The translations under genes and the position numbers were made by a program. DNA of 51,895 bases, from positions 1-51,895 of the forward strand of contig JAITVQ010000164.1 in NCBI GenBank assembly GCA_031285745.1, read 5' to 3'. The stretch comes from Puniceicoccales bacterium (lineage in GTDB: Bacteria; Verrucomicrobiota; Verrucomicrobiia; Opitutales; UBA953). Shown piece after piece: positions 1 to 11,700 of this stretch. A model generated the notes under the pieces. It worked only from the letters and a program-made list of their open reading frames with translations. It ran no database searches and was not told where the DNA came from. How positions within the stretch are numbered: position 1 is the stretch's first letter; every line of letters begins with the position of its first letter.

Positions 1-1
1 C

Positions 2-907
2 GTATCAGGATTTACCTTGGTGGCGTTGTCTTGCATGGTGGTTCCTTCGTTTGCCTCAGTACGAATTGTGGAACCAATCGTGATTCCGGCCGCCGTGGCT
101 CCAACAGATGCGCCCAAGGATGAGACTATACCGACGACGGCTCCAACTCCTTCTGCCGCTCCAGTGGAGGCGACTGCCAATGCTCGCCAAGGTGAGCCGG
201 TTCCTGCCGCAATTCCACCGGTACAACCGTCAGGCACTGCTTCCTCATCCGCGATCGGGCAGAACGAAGAGGCAATTGGTACACCAATCGTTTCTTCGGA
301 CGCATTGGAACCGGAATTTGCCTTTGCCAGCGCTGGCGCATCGTATGGAGCCCAGTATAGCCCAAGGGCAGTTGCTCCTATGACTGCGCCTCGCGTTGCT
401 TCCGAGCAGCAAATTGAACGGGAAGTGATGAAAACCCGGATGCGCATGGCAGTCGAGGCAGTTGCGGCGGAATATGGAAATCCGACTTTCGTCGAAATCT
501 TTACCAATGATCCAATCCGGGCGCAGGCATTACGCAAGCGATTGCAGTTGCTGCAAAATTACGAAGCCTTGGTTGCCGAGATTGCCGCATTGGAAAAACA
601 GAGAATTGCGGTCGGCCAGGCGGTGAGTCTGGCAGAGCGCCAGCGCAGAGCGCAAGTACAGGGAGAAATTGCTGTGCTGGAGCAAAAGCGGGCTGGAATC
701 GCCCGGTCCATAGACTTAGAGGTGCAGCAACAGAAGTCGGCCATCCGGGCGGAGCTGACCCTCTTGGAGCGTGAAAAATCCACCTTGGCCAACGATGTTG
801 AGTCCAAGCGGACGGAATTAAAAACGTTGCAGGAAAAAGCCGATGCCTTGGGTGAGCGAATTCGGAAAGCCCAATCGGCTCTGGATGCTGCTGCGGCTTT
901 TCAATAA
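2..907 (+). CDS. Partial envelope protein, proline/alanine-rich linker plus C-terminal coiled coil
   Basis: The reading frame is open to the left edge of the window, so the true start lies outside; the listed ORF start (TTG) falls inside what reads as the hydrophobic end of a signal peptide (TLVALSCMVVPSFAS). After it comes about 110 residues rich in Pro, Ala and Ser, then from about residue 130 a long charged, heptad-like stretch (ALEKQRIAVGQAV, LKTLQEKADALGERI) typical of a coiled coil. No enzymatic motif is seen. It is 37 bases upstream of another coiled-coil membrane protein and in line with GspF and pseudopilin genes, so it is probably an accessory envelope part of the same secretion-like apparatus. 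The function is inferred from position only. Confidence 0.6.
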   Translation, partial: VSGFTLVALSCMVVPSFASVRIVEPIVIPAAVAPTDAPKDETIPTTAPTPSAAPVEATANARQGEPVPAAIPPVQPSGTASSSAIGQNEEAIGTPIVSSDALEPEFAFASAGASYGAQYSPRAVAPMTAPRVASEQQIEREVMKTRMRMAVEAVAAEYGNPTFVEIFTNDPIRAQALRKRLQLLQNYEALVAEIAALEKQRIAVGQAVSLAERQRRAQVQGEIAVLEQKRAGIARSIDLEVQQQKSAIRAELTLLEREKSTLANDVESKRTELKTLQEKADALGERIRKAQSALDAAAAFQ

Positions 908-944
908 TCTCCAACCATTTCTTCCTTAACAAAGCAAAACTGTC

Positions 945-1640
945 ATGGCTACCGACCCTTCCAATCTACCTCAATTTCATCGTTCTGCCCAGTCTCCTGC
1001 CGATGTGGAGTGGCAGAGAAACCTGCTGGAACGCCTGCGGGTTGTTTGTCGGGAGGAGATGATGGATGTAATGAAGGCCTTGGTGGATTCCGGCCACATT
1101 ACTCCTGTCTTGGAAGAAAAATTAACTTCTTTTGAGGGACAGACCAAAACATTGCAGGAAGATGTCCGGCAGGTGGCCAATCTGTCCCGTTCCGCATTAT
1201 GGAAAGCTGTTTTGATTACCGCTGCGATATGTATCCTGGTGTGCGGGGGTGGTATAGCTGCGTTGCATTTTTTGGGCGGGGCTGCATTGGTGAATGAGGA
1301 TTCAGTGAAAAGCCAGCAATTGGCGACCCAGCAAAAAACCCAGCTTATTGCGGAGGTTCAGAAACTAAAGGAACAGCGGACTACACTTGATGAAGAGCTT
1401 CAAAAGATGACATTGCAGTATCAAGCTCTGAATACGGAAATTGAAAAAAGCTCAAAAGCACAGCAGGCATTGGCAGCCAATGCGAGTGCCCTTGAGCAAC
1501 AGCTCCGAAAGCTCCAGCAACTACAGGAGCAATTCCGATTCAAAATGGTGCGTGGCGAGACCGGAGGCGCTTTTGTCGAAATTCCGGCAGAAGCAAAACC
1601 ATTCGATTATCAAGGAAAACTGTATATCCAGGTAAAATAG
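945..1640 (+). CDS. Single-span membrane protein with periplasmic coiled coil
   Basis: This 231-residue protein has a soluble N-terminus of about 85 residues, one membrane segment (about 87-110, AVLITAAICILVCGGGIAAL), then a coiled coil (about 118-200) rich in Gln, Lys, Glu and Leu, and a short C-terminal tail. This topology puts the coiled coil in the periplasm. It sits between another coiled-coil protein and a secreted protein, with only four bases to the next gene, so all are probably co-transcribed. I do not recognise the family. Its position ahead of gspF suggests a scaffold role comparable in place, though not in sequence, to GspL/M or PilN/O proteins; this is inference. Confidence 0.65.
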   Translation: MATDPSNLPQFHRSAQSPADVEWQRNLLERLRVVCREEMMDVMKALVDSGHITPVLEEKLTSFEGQTKTLQEDVRQVANLSRSALWKAVLITAAICILVCGGGIAALHFLGGAALVNEDSVKSQQLATQQKTQLIAEVQKLKEQRTTLDEELQKMTLQYQALNTEIEKSSKAQQALAANASALEQQLRKLQQLQEQFRFKMVRGETGGAFVEIPAEAKPFDYQGKLYIQVK

Positions 1641-1644
1641 AAAA

Positions 1645-2349
1645 ATGCGTATAGTTCTCACATCAGGTTGGTTAAACTTAAGGCAGCTTTGCTGGGTGGC
1701 GTTGCTGGTCTTGTTTTTTCCAGCAACCATGCCCGCGGACATTCATGAAAATATTTCCCAAGGCGTGAAATCTTCCGGGCGTGGGCGTGATGCAATCAAA
1801 CCCTTTAATTTGGATAAGAATGAAGAATTGGACACCTCGCTGCCTGATCTTGGGGTACAGAAAGCACTGAATGCTGCATCTGGTAAAATGGGAGATGCTT
1901 TGGATTTGCTCAAGGCAGGCGGGGATGGGCGGATCCAGATGTTTAGTATTTCCCGCTTGAGTGAGCAGGATTTGAATAACCCTTTCGAAATTCGCGTACA
2001 GGTGCGAGTCGATGTGAGGGAAATTGAGGTCGAAGTAGGCGGCATCATTGAAGATCAAGGGGGCAAGCGCACCACCGCGCTTTTGCTGGTTAAACCTCCG
2101 GTTGTTGTTTCCAAGGCTCAGTTAAAGGCAAGGGAGGATGCTGCGAATAAAGATCAATCAAAGCCCCAAGCGCAAACTCCTCAAAATCAAGGCAGAAAAT
2201 ATCTTTGTTCAGAAGGGGATAAGTTGGAAGGTTTTCAAGTATATGCCATTCGTCGTGATGCCATCATTCTGGAAATGATGGGGAAATACGTGGAGGTGCC
2301 GAGAGGAAAGGCGGTGACGATTTGCGTCCCGCTTTCTTCCGTGAATTAA
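1645..2349 (+). CDS. Exported protein with GspC/PilP-like C-terminus
   Basis: The 234-residue protein starts with a signal-anchor-like segment (LCWVALLVLFFPATMPA). The middle is charged and Gln/Pro-rich around residues 165-185. The last 40 residues (GFQVYAIRRDAIILEM, then VEVPRGKAVTI) resemble the small beta domain of GspC/PilP proteins, in which a short 'value at this position in the chain' motif binds the outer-membrane secretin. That similarity is by eye and moderate at best. It lies 19 bases upstream of the gspF-type gene, which fits a secretion or pilus assembly role. Confidence 0.55.
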   Translation: MRIVLTSGWLNLRQLCWVALLVLFFPATMPADIHENISQGVKSSGRGRDAIKPFNLDKNEELDTSLPDLGVQKALNAASGKMGDALDLLKAGGDGRIQMFSISRLSEQDLNNPFEIRVQVRVDVREIEVEVGGIIEDQGGKRTTALLLVKPPVVVSKAQLKAREDAANKDQSKPQAQTPQNQGRKYLCSEGDKLEGFQVYAIRRDAIILEMMGKYVEVPRGKAVTICVPLSSVN

Positions 2350-2368
2350 CTGGAAAATTAGTAACAAC

Positions 2369-3577
2369 ATGCCGGCTTATGTTGTCAGATATACCAATCC
2401 CAAGGGGCGCGTTCGCAAGGAAACGATGTTTGCCCCGGATATTGCGTATCTGCAAGGAATGTTGCAGCGAAAGAAATGCTGGCCGCTTTCCATCAAGATG
2501 GAGGAGCGAAAGTCACGTACTTATCGCACTAAATTAGCCACTTCCGATCTCATTTCCATTCTTGACCAGATCGAAATTCAATTGGAGGTAAATATTAACA
2601 TCGACGATGCATTTCGGAATCTTGTCGATGAGTTTCCCCGGGGTAAGCCGAAATTTGTCATAGCCCACATTTCGGATGAAATTAATTCCAGTGGGCGGGT
2701 CGCTGAAGCGTGTGCGCAATTCCCCCGTGTTTTTCCGGAGCATACGCGGCAGATGATTGCCGTTGGGGAAAGTACAGGGAAGTTGGCTAATTCTTTTCGC
2801 CGTTTGATCGAATATTTTCAATCGGCAGATGCATTGAAAGCGACTATTTCGAGCGCCTGTATGTACCCAGCCTTGGTCATTGTGATGATGATAATGTTTG
2901 TGGTTATTATTTTTGGTCTGGTAGTTCCCAAGTTGGTCATGGTTTACAAAGAATTGGGAGTTAAGTTACCGTTGATGACCAGAGTTATATTGGCCACATC
3001 TGACCTGATTACCAACCACCCGATTATCGTGCTAACGGTTTCTATATTAATTCCGGCACTGATAATGGCTTGTTTCAAAGCGAAATTTTTGCGCAAGTAT
3101 GTTGATATAGGCATGGCCAAAGCGCCTATCATTGGCCCTATTACAAAGGATGTTTGTATTTCGCGATTTGCGTCTAATTTGGGCGCTCTTTATGAGTCGG
3201 AAATCCCGATCGTCCAAGGCTTGCTGATTTGCTCAAAAATTGCTGGAAATCATCTTTACAATAGAGGGTTGGAGCTTGTTCGTGAAGCCGTCGAACAAGG
3301 CCGGTCTATTTCCGACGGATTGAAGGAGGTTAAAATATTTCCGACCATGGTGGTTCTTACCATCCGGATAGGTGAAGAAAATGGGAAATTGGATGATTCA
3401 TTGCGTAAATTGGCGAATTATCACAGTAGAAAAGCCAAGGAACGTGTAGAACGTGCGCTAAAACTTTTTGAACCAACCATGCTTATTTTCTTGGTGGTGA
3501 TGGTCGGAATAATGGCCTACGCGTTATTAATGCCGATGATGCAGATGGTTGAGGAAATGTCTAGTGCAAACCGTTAA
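2369..3577 (+). CDS. gspF: Type II secretion / type IV pilus inner-membrane platform protein (GspF/PilC family)
   Basis: A 402-residue protein with the two-copy T2SSF architecture: a first cytoplasmic helical domain (about 60-160) followed by a membrane pair (SACMYPALVIVMMIMFVVII, about 165-190, and a second span near 215-235), then a second domain (about 250-365, RFASNLGALYESEIPIVQGL) and a final span (MLIFLVVMVGIMAYALLMPM). The repeated 'GE.tG.L......la.y' signature is visible twice (VGESTGKLANSFRRLIEYF and IGEENGKLDDSLRKLANYH). The family recruits the assembly ATPase and moves pseudopilins. The ATPase and secretin are not in the window and are presumably upstream. The next gene encodes a pseudopilin 8 bases downstream. 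Confidence 0.92.
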   Translation: MPAYVVRYTNPKGRVRKETMFAPDIAYLQGMLQRKKCWPLSIKMEERKSRTYRTKLATSDLISILDQIEIQLEVNINIDDAFRNLVDEFPRGKPKFVIAHISDEINSSGRVAEACAQFPRVFPEHTRQMIAVGESTGKLANSFRRLIEYFQSADALKATISSACMYPALVIVMMIMFVVIIFGLVVPKLVMVYKELGVKLPLMTRVILATSDLITNHPIIVLTVSILIPALIMACFKAKFLRKYVDIGMAKAPIIGPITKDVCISRFASNLGALYESEIPIVQGLLICSKIAGNHLYNRGLELVREAVEQGRSISDGLKEVKIFPTMVVLTIRIGEENGKLDDSLRKLANYHSRKAKERVERALKLFEPTMLIFLVVMVGIMAYALLMPMMQMVEEMSSANR

Positions 3578-3585
3578 GGATTTTT

Positions 3586-4677
3586 ATGAAAAAACTTCTC
3601 CGAAATACTCACAACTTTGCAGGTTTCACATTGGTGGAATTGTTAGCTATCATGTGCATCTTGGCCATTTTGGCCGGTATCATGATATTTCCGGCTTATG
3701 GTTTGATTGAGCGAACCCGTTTTGACAAAGAAGTCGACGTTACCCAGAAAATTGCTGAAGAAATAAAAACTTCGTTTAGGATGGATGATTTGACGAAAAA
3801 TATTTCTGCGATCAATGGGAGTATTCCTGATACTGTTACTCCAACCAGATTCGATTATGAGTTGCTGACAGAAGTGGGTACAGATTCCACCGCGTTAACT
3901 TATGATTCTTGGTATTCTCGCTTGGCAAGAGCAAGAGGCGAAACCCCTCCTCCAGACGGGACATTGCTGTCCAATGATTCTCAAGTTAAAGGAGAATTGA
4001 GGGCCATTGTCTTTAATGCATATGGATCGCGTCGATTGTTGCTGGTTGGTCCGGCCAATGATAAAGAGGTTAACCGGGAGGCTCAACGGTATTTGCTACT
4101 TTCATTTATGTTTAGCAATAAGGATGCGGAATTAGCCATCCCTGCTCCGTCTAGTACCGATTACACAGTCTCAGCTGCTGACGGGGATATGACAAGTTAT
4201 GAAAATTGGTTTAATACACTTTATGAACACAACTGGGGTCCAACATGCTCTAGACCGTCAGGATGGGGTGCCGAATGGGATGGTAAAAGCCCAACTGGCA
4301 TGACCTATGCGCAGCGGGTGATCGCCGTGCGTATTGTCCAGCCCCGCCATCGGGTTACCATAAATAATCATAATATCAAAAAGAAGAAAACAGATGGATC
4401 AGACACTTACTATGTTTATGGTGAGGCGCTCACGCTTTATTCCAATTTTAGAACCCATAGTGAGAAAACCAGTGGAAAAATAAAGATTGATGTGGCATCA
4501 GGTGATTCCAGTACAACTATTCCTGGATTCGCTGCTCCTGGTATATTGGAAGGACGCCGTGTGATAATAACCCGGTGGCAACCCGATGATCTTGGTAATC
4601 GGCCTAGTAGTCTTGGCGCCGAGAAGGAAATTTTTTCATTTCTGCTCAACGAGCCGGCGGCTATCACGACAAATTAA
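3586..4677 (+). CDS. Type II secretion-type pseudopilin with prepilin peptidase site
   Basis: The N-terminus has a class III signal: a short basic leader, then G-FTLVELLAIMCILAILAGI, with cleavage expected after Gly and Glu at position +5 of the mature protein, followed by the long hydrophobic helix. The 363-residue length is more than twice that of a GspG major pseudopilin, so the C-terminal domain is a specialised globular part without a recognised fold. An AAGGA Shine-Dalgarno lies five bases upstream of the ATG. It directly follows the gspF-type gene and precedes the InlB-like repeat genes. This suggests a dedicated type II-like system that exports or displays the repeat proteins, which is inference from gene order. 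Confidence 0.88.
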   Translation: MKKLLRNTHNFAGFTLVELLAIMCILAILAGIMIFPAYGLIERTRFDKEVDVTQKIAEEIKTSFRMDDLTKNISAINGSIPDTVTPTRFDYELLTEVGTDSTALTYDSWYSRLARARGETPPPDGTLLSNDSQVKGELRAIVFNAYGSRRLLLVGPANDKEVNREAQRYLLLSFMFSNKDAELAIPAPSSTDYTVSAADGDMTSYENWFNTLYEHNWGPTCSRPSGWGAEWDGKSPTGMTYAQRVIAVRIVQPRHRVTINNHNIKKKKTDGSDTYYVYGEALTLYSNFRTHSEKTSGKIKIDVASGDSSTTIPGFAAPGILEGRRVIITRWQPDDLGNRPSSLGAEKEIFSFLLNEPAAITTN

Positions 4678-4707
4678 GTTATAACAAACAAAAGAAAGGG
4701 TAAGGTT

Positions 4708-5715
4708 ATGAATCTCTATTTTCGCGTGAGTGTTTTTCATGCGACCTTGGCTTTGTGTGCCGCAACATGCGGATTTACAGCGCACTTGTTGGCGCAGTCT
4801 TCTCCAACGGAAACTACTTCTCAGGAATTGTTTGTTGAAGCGCAGCCTAAAGAAGGAGGTACGGTAGTTGGACAAGGGCGCTATCCCATTGGCAAGGCTG
4901 TCGAAGTTATTGCAGTGCCAAAAGAGCATTATCGCTTTGCCTATTGGGCAGGCGCAGTCGTAACCAATCCAAACAACCCTAAAACAAATATATATATTAG
5001 TAGCCAACCGCAGCGTTTGGTAGCTGCCTTTGAGCCGGAAAAATTCCTTTTAACCATTACCACAGAGCCAAGCCAGGCAGGCGATGTCAGAGGTGGGGGG
5101 TATATCCCCTATGGAGCCATGGCTCCCGTTTCGGTTAAAGCTTATGGGGGTTTTGTCTTTGATCGATGGGAGGGCCCGGTTGCTGACAAAAGCTCAGATA
5201 CCACAATGCTGGCCTCTCCTTTAAAAGGGCCGTTGAGTCTTGTTGCCCGCTTCAAGCCGGAAATTAAGCAATACACCCTGTCTGCGACAGTTGAACCCGC
5301 AGGTGCAGGCACGATAGAAGGATTGGGGACCTTTGATCGTGGAGTTATGGCGAAAGTTAAGGCAATTCCTGCCAAAGGTTATCTGTTCAATGGGTGGGAA
5401 GGTCCTGTGTCTCGAGCCGGGAGAGAAGAAACGGAAGCATTTATTAATGGAGACATTAAATTGAAGGCACGTTTTATTGCCAAGCCTGCGTGGGTTTCGG
5501 CAAAGGTATCTCCCCTAGGTGCTGGGAAAATTGAGGGGGATTTAGGGGCACAACCCGTAGGAAAAATATGCAAAATAAAAGCTTTACCTGAGGCAGGATA
5601 TATTTTTGATCATTGGGGAAATGGGGTATCTAATTCATATGCAGCTGAAACAACATTCACTCCGACGGAGGGAAAAACCGTTGAGCTGCATGCGTATTTT
5701 AGGCCTATTCAATAG
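4708..5715 (+). CDS. Secreted protein with four divergent InlB-like B-repeats
   Basis: A 335-residue protein with a signal peptide (about 1-30, ending near HLLAQS). Four units of about 70-75 residues follow. Each contains a 'P..GG.V.G.G.Y..G..V...A.P..GY.F..W.G.V' pattern and ends in a boundary strand such as LVAAFEPEKF, LVARFKPEIK and KARFIAKPAW. This is the divergent InlB B-repeat (Listeria-Bacteroides repeat) type of beta-grasp module, found on cell surfaces and in adhesins. No membrane anchor is present. A GGGTAAGG ribosome site precedes the ATG. It is a short relative of the giant gene that starts 16 bases downstream, possibly a tip or adaptor for it. Confidence 0.8.
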   Translation: MNLYFRVSVFHATLALCAATCGFTAHLLAQSSPTETTSQELFVEAQPKEGGTVVGQGRYPIGKAVEVIAVPKEHYRFAYWAGAVVTNPNNPKTNIYISSQPQRLVAAFEPEKFLLTITTEPSQAGDVRGGGYIPYGAMAPVSVKAYGGFVFDRWEGPVADKSSDTTMLASPLKGPLSLVARFKPEIKQYTLSATVEPAGAGTIEGLGTFDRGVMAKVKAIPAKGYLFNGWEGPVSRAGREETEAFINGDIKLKARFIAKPAWVSAKVSPLGAGKIEGDLGAQPVGKICKIKALPEAGYIFDHWGNGVSNSYAAETTFTPTEGKTVELHAYFRPIQ

Positions 5716-5730
5716 AGAAAGCATCTTCCA

Positions 5731-8700
5731 ATGAAAAGTTTTCTTAAGCGACATTTCGCTTATTTCGTCTTTGCGTTTTTTGCTTTGGTGCAGGTACAGG
5801 CTGCATCAATACAAATCAGTGTGGAGAACAGTGCATACGCTGCCTCATGGTCTCCCAATTACGGCAATGCCGCCTACTTAAATCTCACATCCTATACTGG
5901 TGCAGCGGGAGACGAGGTTGTCATCATGGCCAAGGCCAAGGATGGGGCTGCATTCAGTTGGAAATGCAGTGATTCTTATAAAGACAAAGGTGGGCAGACA
6001 ATAAACAACAGTCGTGCAGAAACCATTACTCTTAAGTTGGAGGATTTCGATTATAATCTAACGCTGTCGTTTGAGGAGGCTCTATACACAGTAAGACTTA
6101 CTCCGGCCGAAGATATCACGATCAAGGCGCCTGCAGGATTAAATTTAAGTAAAAAAATCGCCCGGGGAAATTATATTTCCATTGAGGCAAAAGCGAAAGA
6201 AGGGCTGACTTTTACAGGATGGACCACCGTGCCGGAAGGCGTGGTTTTAAGCAGTACCGGACCGCAAACATCTTTTCAGGTTTTGCAGGACACCGAGGTG
6301 ATTGCCAATTATGCCACGACTACTTATTTCTTGGAATTGGCAACATCGCCTTCAGGGACGAGCGGCGCTACTATTGGTGGAACGGCGACAGTGAATGGAC
6401 TTTCCTCCGGATACTTTAACCCGGGTGTCACCCTCCAGTTGGTCGCAACTCCAAGTGTCGGCTTCAAATTTAAAAAGTGGGTATTGGATAATGGGACGGT
6501 TTCCATTGCTTCTCCAAATTCGGCGACAACCAGTGTTACCCTCGGAGCAGCCAATGCGCAGAATAAATGGAAGATTACGGCCTATTTCGAAATTGCCGAT
6601 GTTGATGCTCCCAGCCTCATCGTCAATGCGGCTTCAGGCGGTTCGGTGATTGTCAAAAAAACCGACTCAATAGAGGTGACTGTTGCAGACGGCTCATCAG
6701 AACTTTTTTCAGCGCAGGTGGGTGATGTCTTTGAGGTGACTCCCAAGACCACCAATGCAAACACACACTATTTTCTGGGATGGGATGGCCCGGTTAGCAG
6801 TAACAAGGTAACTGTTACCCGCTCCATGAATATTACTGCAAAGTTTCAGGTTCGGGAATATGATTTTGGAGTCAAAACACGGGTAGAAAATGCCTCCAGT
6901 GGCGGAGAAAAAGGCGGCCTCCTCAAAGGAACTTGTGGAGGTGTCACTATGGTTTCCCAAGGGGGGCCGTGGAAGGGAACCATTCCTGCCACAGGAACAG
7001 TCGCCCTGACTGCTACGCCTGACTCGGGATATGCATTTTTGAAATGGGAGGAGGACAATGCGACAGTTTCGGGATCTTCTGCTGCCGGGTATTATGAAGG
7101 TGTCGTTACTGCCGGGGCTGTTGTTGGCGCAGGCGGAGGTACTGTTACTGCGGTTTTTGTCAAAAAGCCTGAAATGTATACGCTGAATCTGACAGCTGGA
7201 ACAGGTGGCACTCTTCAGTTGGGTGCAAGCTATTTTGATATTACAACAGGCCTGACCAAAACAATCGGCGATATTCTAACAGGAGGACCTCATTCATATT
7301 CGATTCTCAAGGGCACCGAGGTTAGTTTAACCGCGAATCCGGATACCGCGAGTTTTTATGCTTTCGACAACTGGACGGATGTGCCGAGCGGTTCTGTTAT
7401 TACAACAGGAGTAGGCACTGGTAAGGTAACAATGACAGGAACGCGGACTGTCACCGCCAATTTTAAAAGAACCAAGGCTAATATTACAGTCGCGATATCC
7501 CCGGTTGCAGCAAAAACGGATGGAGCGGATGTCAAAATCGGCGGGTCCAGTGTGGTTGGGACAAATAGCTACAATATGCCCTCCACGCTTAATCTCACTT
7601 GGACCCTTCCTGCCGACAGCAGTTGGGAATTTTCACATTGGTCCAGTGGAGTGACAGGGAGTAATCCTGGCACCTATAGTGTAACTGGTGATGCGACTGT
7701 CACGGCCAACTTTACCCGGAAATACCGACTGACTGTAAATGCTCCTGATGGAGTTTGGACAACAAAGACCGGAAGTGGATTGTACAATTATGGGGAAACT
7801 GCCACGGCCAAGGTTGTTCCTGCCGATGGGCGTATTCTAGTGGAATGGACAGGTGACACGGGGACTGCGAATCCGCTTGCGCTGCAGAATACCTCGCTGC
7901 AAGTGACCATGGATCAGGACAGGACTGTTACGGCAAGAATTGAAGAAGGATGCTGGCTTCAAATACATGCAGTTCAAAGCACGGATGCAGGGGCTGGCTC
8001 ACTGTCTCTTGGCGCAGAGGATGCTGATAACATCTATGCGGCGCTGTCGGATAATGCTTTCTTTTGGAAAGGCGGGGTTCGGCTGGAAAAAATTTATCCT
8101 CCCGGTTCCACATTATCAGCAGATCAGGGCTTTTTTCTAAGAGAAAAAACCTTGATGCTTTCTGCACCTCAGTTCCTCCAGAAAGATGGCGGCATCTGGA
8201 AGTTCAAACGGTGGGTCAAGGGAGACAATGACTGGGGTTCAGATACGATTTCTACCAATCCTGTTTGCTCACTGACGGTACCCTCTGGTCAGGCTGCATT
8301 TCATATTTCGGCGGTTTATACAAATCAGCGGAATATGGGTGTCGATGTCTACGTGGATGGAGTCAAGAATGCTGTCAGTGCTCCATCAGTCACAGTGGAT
8401 TCAGCCACGGTTGCTCCTGCGGGAGTCAAACAATTAAGGGCGCTCAGCACGGTTCCCATTGCGGCTCCCAGTGCAACCAGTGCATTGTTGTTTTCGACAT
8501 GGCAGGGCGCGGGGGTTGATTCCGCGACTAAAAGTGATCCCACATCTCAGGTCACCGTAAACTCTGCAGATGATAATCAGGGCCTGCAGGCTTATTACAA
8601 AACCAAACGTATTGTCACGATAGATGTCACAACCGAGGGTGGCACTCCAACGAGTACTATCATGACGAGCCTGATTGGAAAGATTCAGGCTGGTGGTACC

Positions 8701-11700
8701 GCCTTGGTTTCTGCCAGCGAAACACGTACCGTTGGCAATGGCGAAACATTGGCACTGCTTAGCGCAAGTGCTACCAATGCCATTATTGAAATAGATGGCC
8801 AGGCTTGGCGGTTCAAGGGCTGGATTACCAACGGCGGCAGTACTGTTAATAATACTTCCGCCAGCTACACAACGCCAGCCCTCTACGCAGACACAGTGGT
8901 TAAAGCGGTGTTTGTTCGGGTTTATCAATTAACCGTACAAATCTCTCCCGATGAAAGTCCGGCGGTCGGAACGGCATCTCCTGCCAGCGGAGGTTGGCAT
9001 GATGCGGGGGCTACTGTTTCATTGACTGCCTCCGATATTGCGAGTTCAGGCTATGTCTTTGACACGTGGCAGAGTGATACTGGAGCTACATTTACTCCGG
9101 CTGCAGGACAACGCTCTGTGACCATTACGATGTCCAGTAACCATACGGTGACGGCGAAATTCAAATTGGGGAACAATTACCTGACGGTAAATGCCAGAGT
9201 CAATGGGATCGAAAATCCGGTTATCTCCGGATTGAATTTCACTGCAGGAAAGGATGGTAGTGCCAGCACGGAGACCCTTCTTCCCGGAGGAAACAAGGAA
9301 TATAACTCTTTTGATAAAGCGATAATCCAAGCGAATTATCCATCGACCAAGCTAGTTTTTAATAATTGGACCAGTACTCCTGGCAGTCTTTTAACTGCTA
9401 ACACTGCCAATCCTACCATGATAGAGATGGTTGGCAGCCAGAGCATCACTGCCAACTTTACCAGCATCCATACTGTTACTGTCGACACTCCGTTAGTGCT
9501 TGGAGGAGGAGCTGGCGGGGCCGAGTCTGCTACGGATCTCCGCGGAAAGAGCGGCAATGTTTATACTTATTACTATGGGGATCGGCCCCAGTTTACGGCA
9601 ACTGCAGACACTGGGTATCGTTTCCTTGGCTGGCAGATCGATACCGATAACGATTGGAATACCATTGAAGAAACCATTGGAGCAACAAGCCCTTATCCAC
9701 GCACAATTGCCGGGGATTTCCGAATTCGGGCAATTTATGCCAAAGAATATACCATCCAGTTTCTCACGGCTCCTGCAGATGGTTCGGGTGGTACAATTAA
9801 TAAACCTGCCTCGTATGTAGCCTACCATGGCGAAATAATCACCAACATCATTGCCACTGCCAATGATGTGATTGGGTATTCATTCTTCAAATGGACGAAC
9901 TCCACCGGTGCAGTGGATCGGGATGATATACTGATTAACAACAATGCCAGTGACACTATTTCTCTCAAGGTCACCGGGAGTACTGTTCTGACTGCCAACT
10001 TCACCCGGGGAGTGGCTGCTCAGATAAATCTGACTGTCGATATTAAGTTGGATGATGTGGTTAACCCAGCTGGTTGCACACTCACTGTTGCTGCAGGAAA
10101 TTCTACTGTTGAGGGCGAAAGTGCGACAACTTCACTTCTTGGAGGTCAAAGTAAACCTTATTACAAAGGTGATAATCCCGCGCTTGTAGCCAGTGTGCCT
10201 GCAGGCTATGAATTCATCGGATGGGAGGACAATTCTACACTACCTGGCCGGACAATTACTTACCTGCTGGGTAGCAAAACTGTCACTGCGATATACCGCA
10301 CCAAGGTGATTCTCACGATGGCCATTAATCCGGCTGGCATTGGCGATACTACGCCTACCGTGGGTGTCCATACCAGCTTGCCTGCTCCCATTGGGAATCT
10401 TTATCTTAATATGACTCCGAGTATCAGGAGTGATCTTTTTGCAAGCACCATCGATTATTACGCCTTTACTGGATGGACCGTCAACGCGGGGAGTCTGCCG
10501 GGAGATCCTAGCGAAGAGATTACCTCCATTTTGCTAGACGTGGCCGACAAACAGGTCACTGCCAATTATACGGCTGGCCACAAATTGGAGGTTCGGGTAA
10601 AATATGAAAACACGGCAAATACAGGAGATAGCAAAAGTTTTGCGATTGCTAGCGGAACCCGAACATCTGTAGCCAACGGAAACGGAAATCGGGCGGGGAT
10701 ATATTTGAGCAATCCGAATGCCATGGATTACTCTGTGCGGACAATTGCTGCCGGGCAAACGGCCAAGGTCAGCGCAATTCCTGCTGCGCCGGGGTATCGT
10801 TTTGTCGGATGGACTGACAGTCTTACCAGTGATACCCAGAATCTGGGAAGTGCTACCACCATGGATGTGGTCATGAACGGCCCCAAGACGCTGACTGCTA
10901 TCTTTGAGAAGGTCCGGGTCACGCTGGAAATCTATACTATTCCCTCCGGCAATCCTCAGGTTCGAGGGGAAGCCCTGGGTTGTCACCTTACCACAGGCCC
11001 AGAGCCGCGTGTGTATGAAGTCTTTTATGGGACTAAGCCTGCAATTGTCGCCACTTCCGAGGATGCAAGGTACGGGTTTGTTGCTTGGATTTATGGAGAA
11101 GGATATTCGAGCAATCCAACGCAGCGATTCTCTGAAATTGCCTCGACGGTTTATCCCGAGGAGCTTACCCAGCCAGTGACTAAGATTACCGCATATTTCC
11201 TCCCTTATGGGTTGCATCGCCTCATTCTTTTCACGGAACCTGAAAATGAAATAGACATTCATCATGTTAACGTTCCAGGCGCGGTTTATCAGACTTACTC
11301 AATGGTTGATGGACGCCCTGCTTGCATTGCCGATGTTGGGATCAATCATCCTTATAGCGAGATTCCCATCCATGCGGATGCTGGAGCAACAGGTTTGATA
11401 AATGGAAAAGGGTACGGGTTCCTTCGTTGGATTTCATATCCTGGATTTGAAGAATGCCTGACGTGGGTGAAAGAACTCTACAGCAATGATACCACGGTTA
11501 ATTTTCCATTAGGAAAAGAAGTCCGGCTGGTCGCGCTTTTCACCGCTGGTGAAGGCTATGATTTGCACCTAAGGATGGCTCTGGCTGCTGGCGGATTGAC
11601 CGTCATGGACAAGTATAAGGATAATTTCTTCAATATGGACCTGTTTGGGGATCTTCTCGGGAATGTAAAAGGAAATACGATTGATGGGTATTCCGGACGG

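Noticed and set aside
10534-11265. 243-codon minus-strand ORF inside the giant gene
   Set aside because: Antisense shadow of the repeat protein frame; no start signal or domain.
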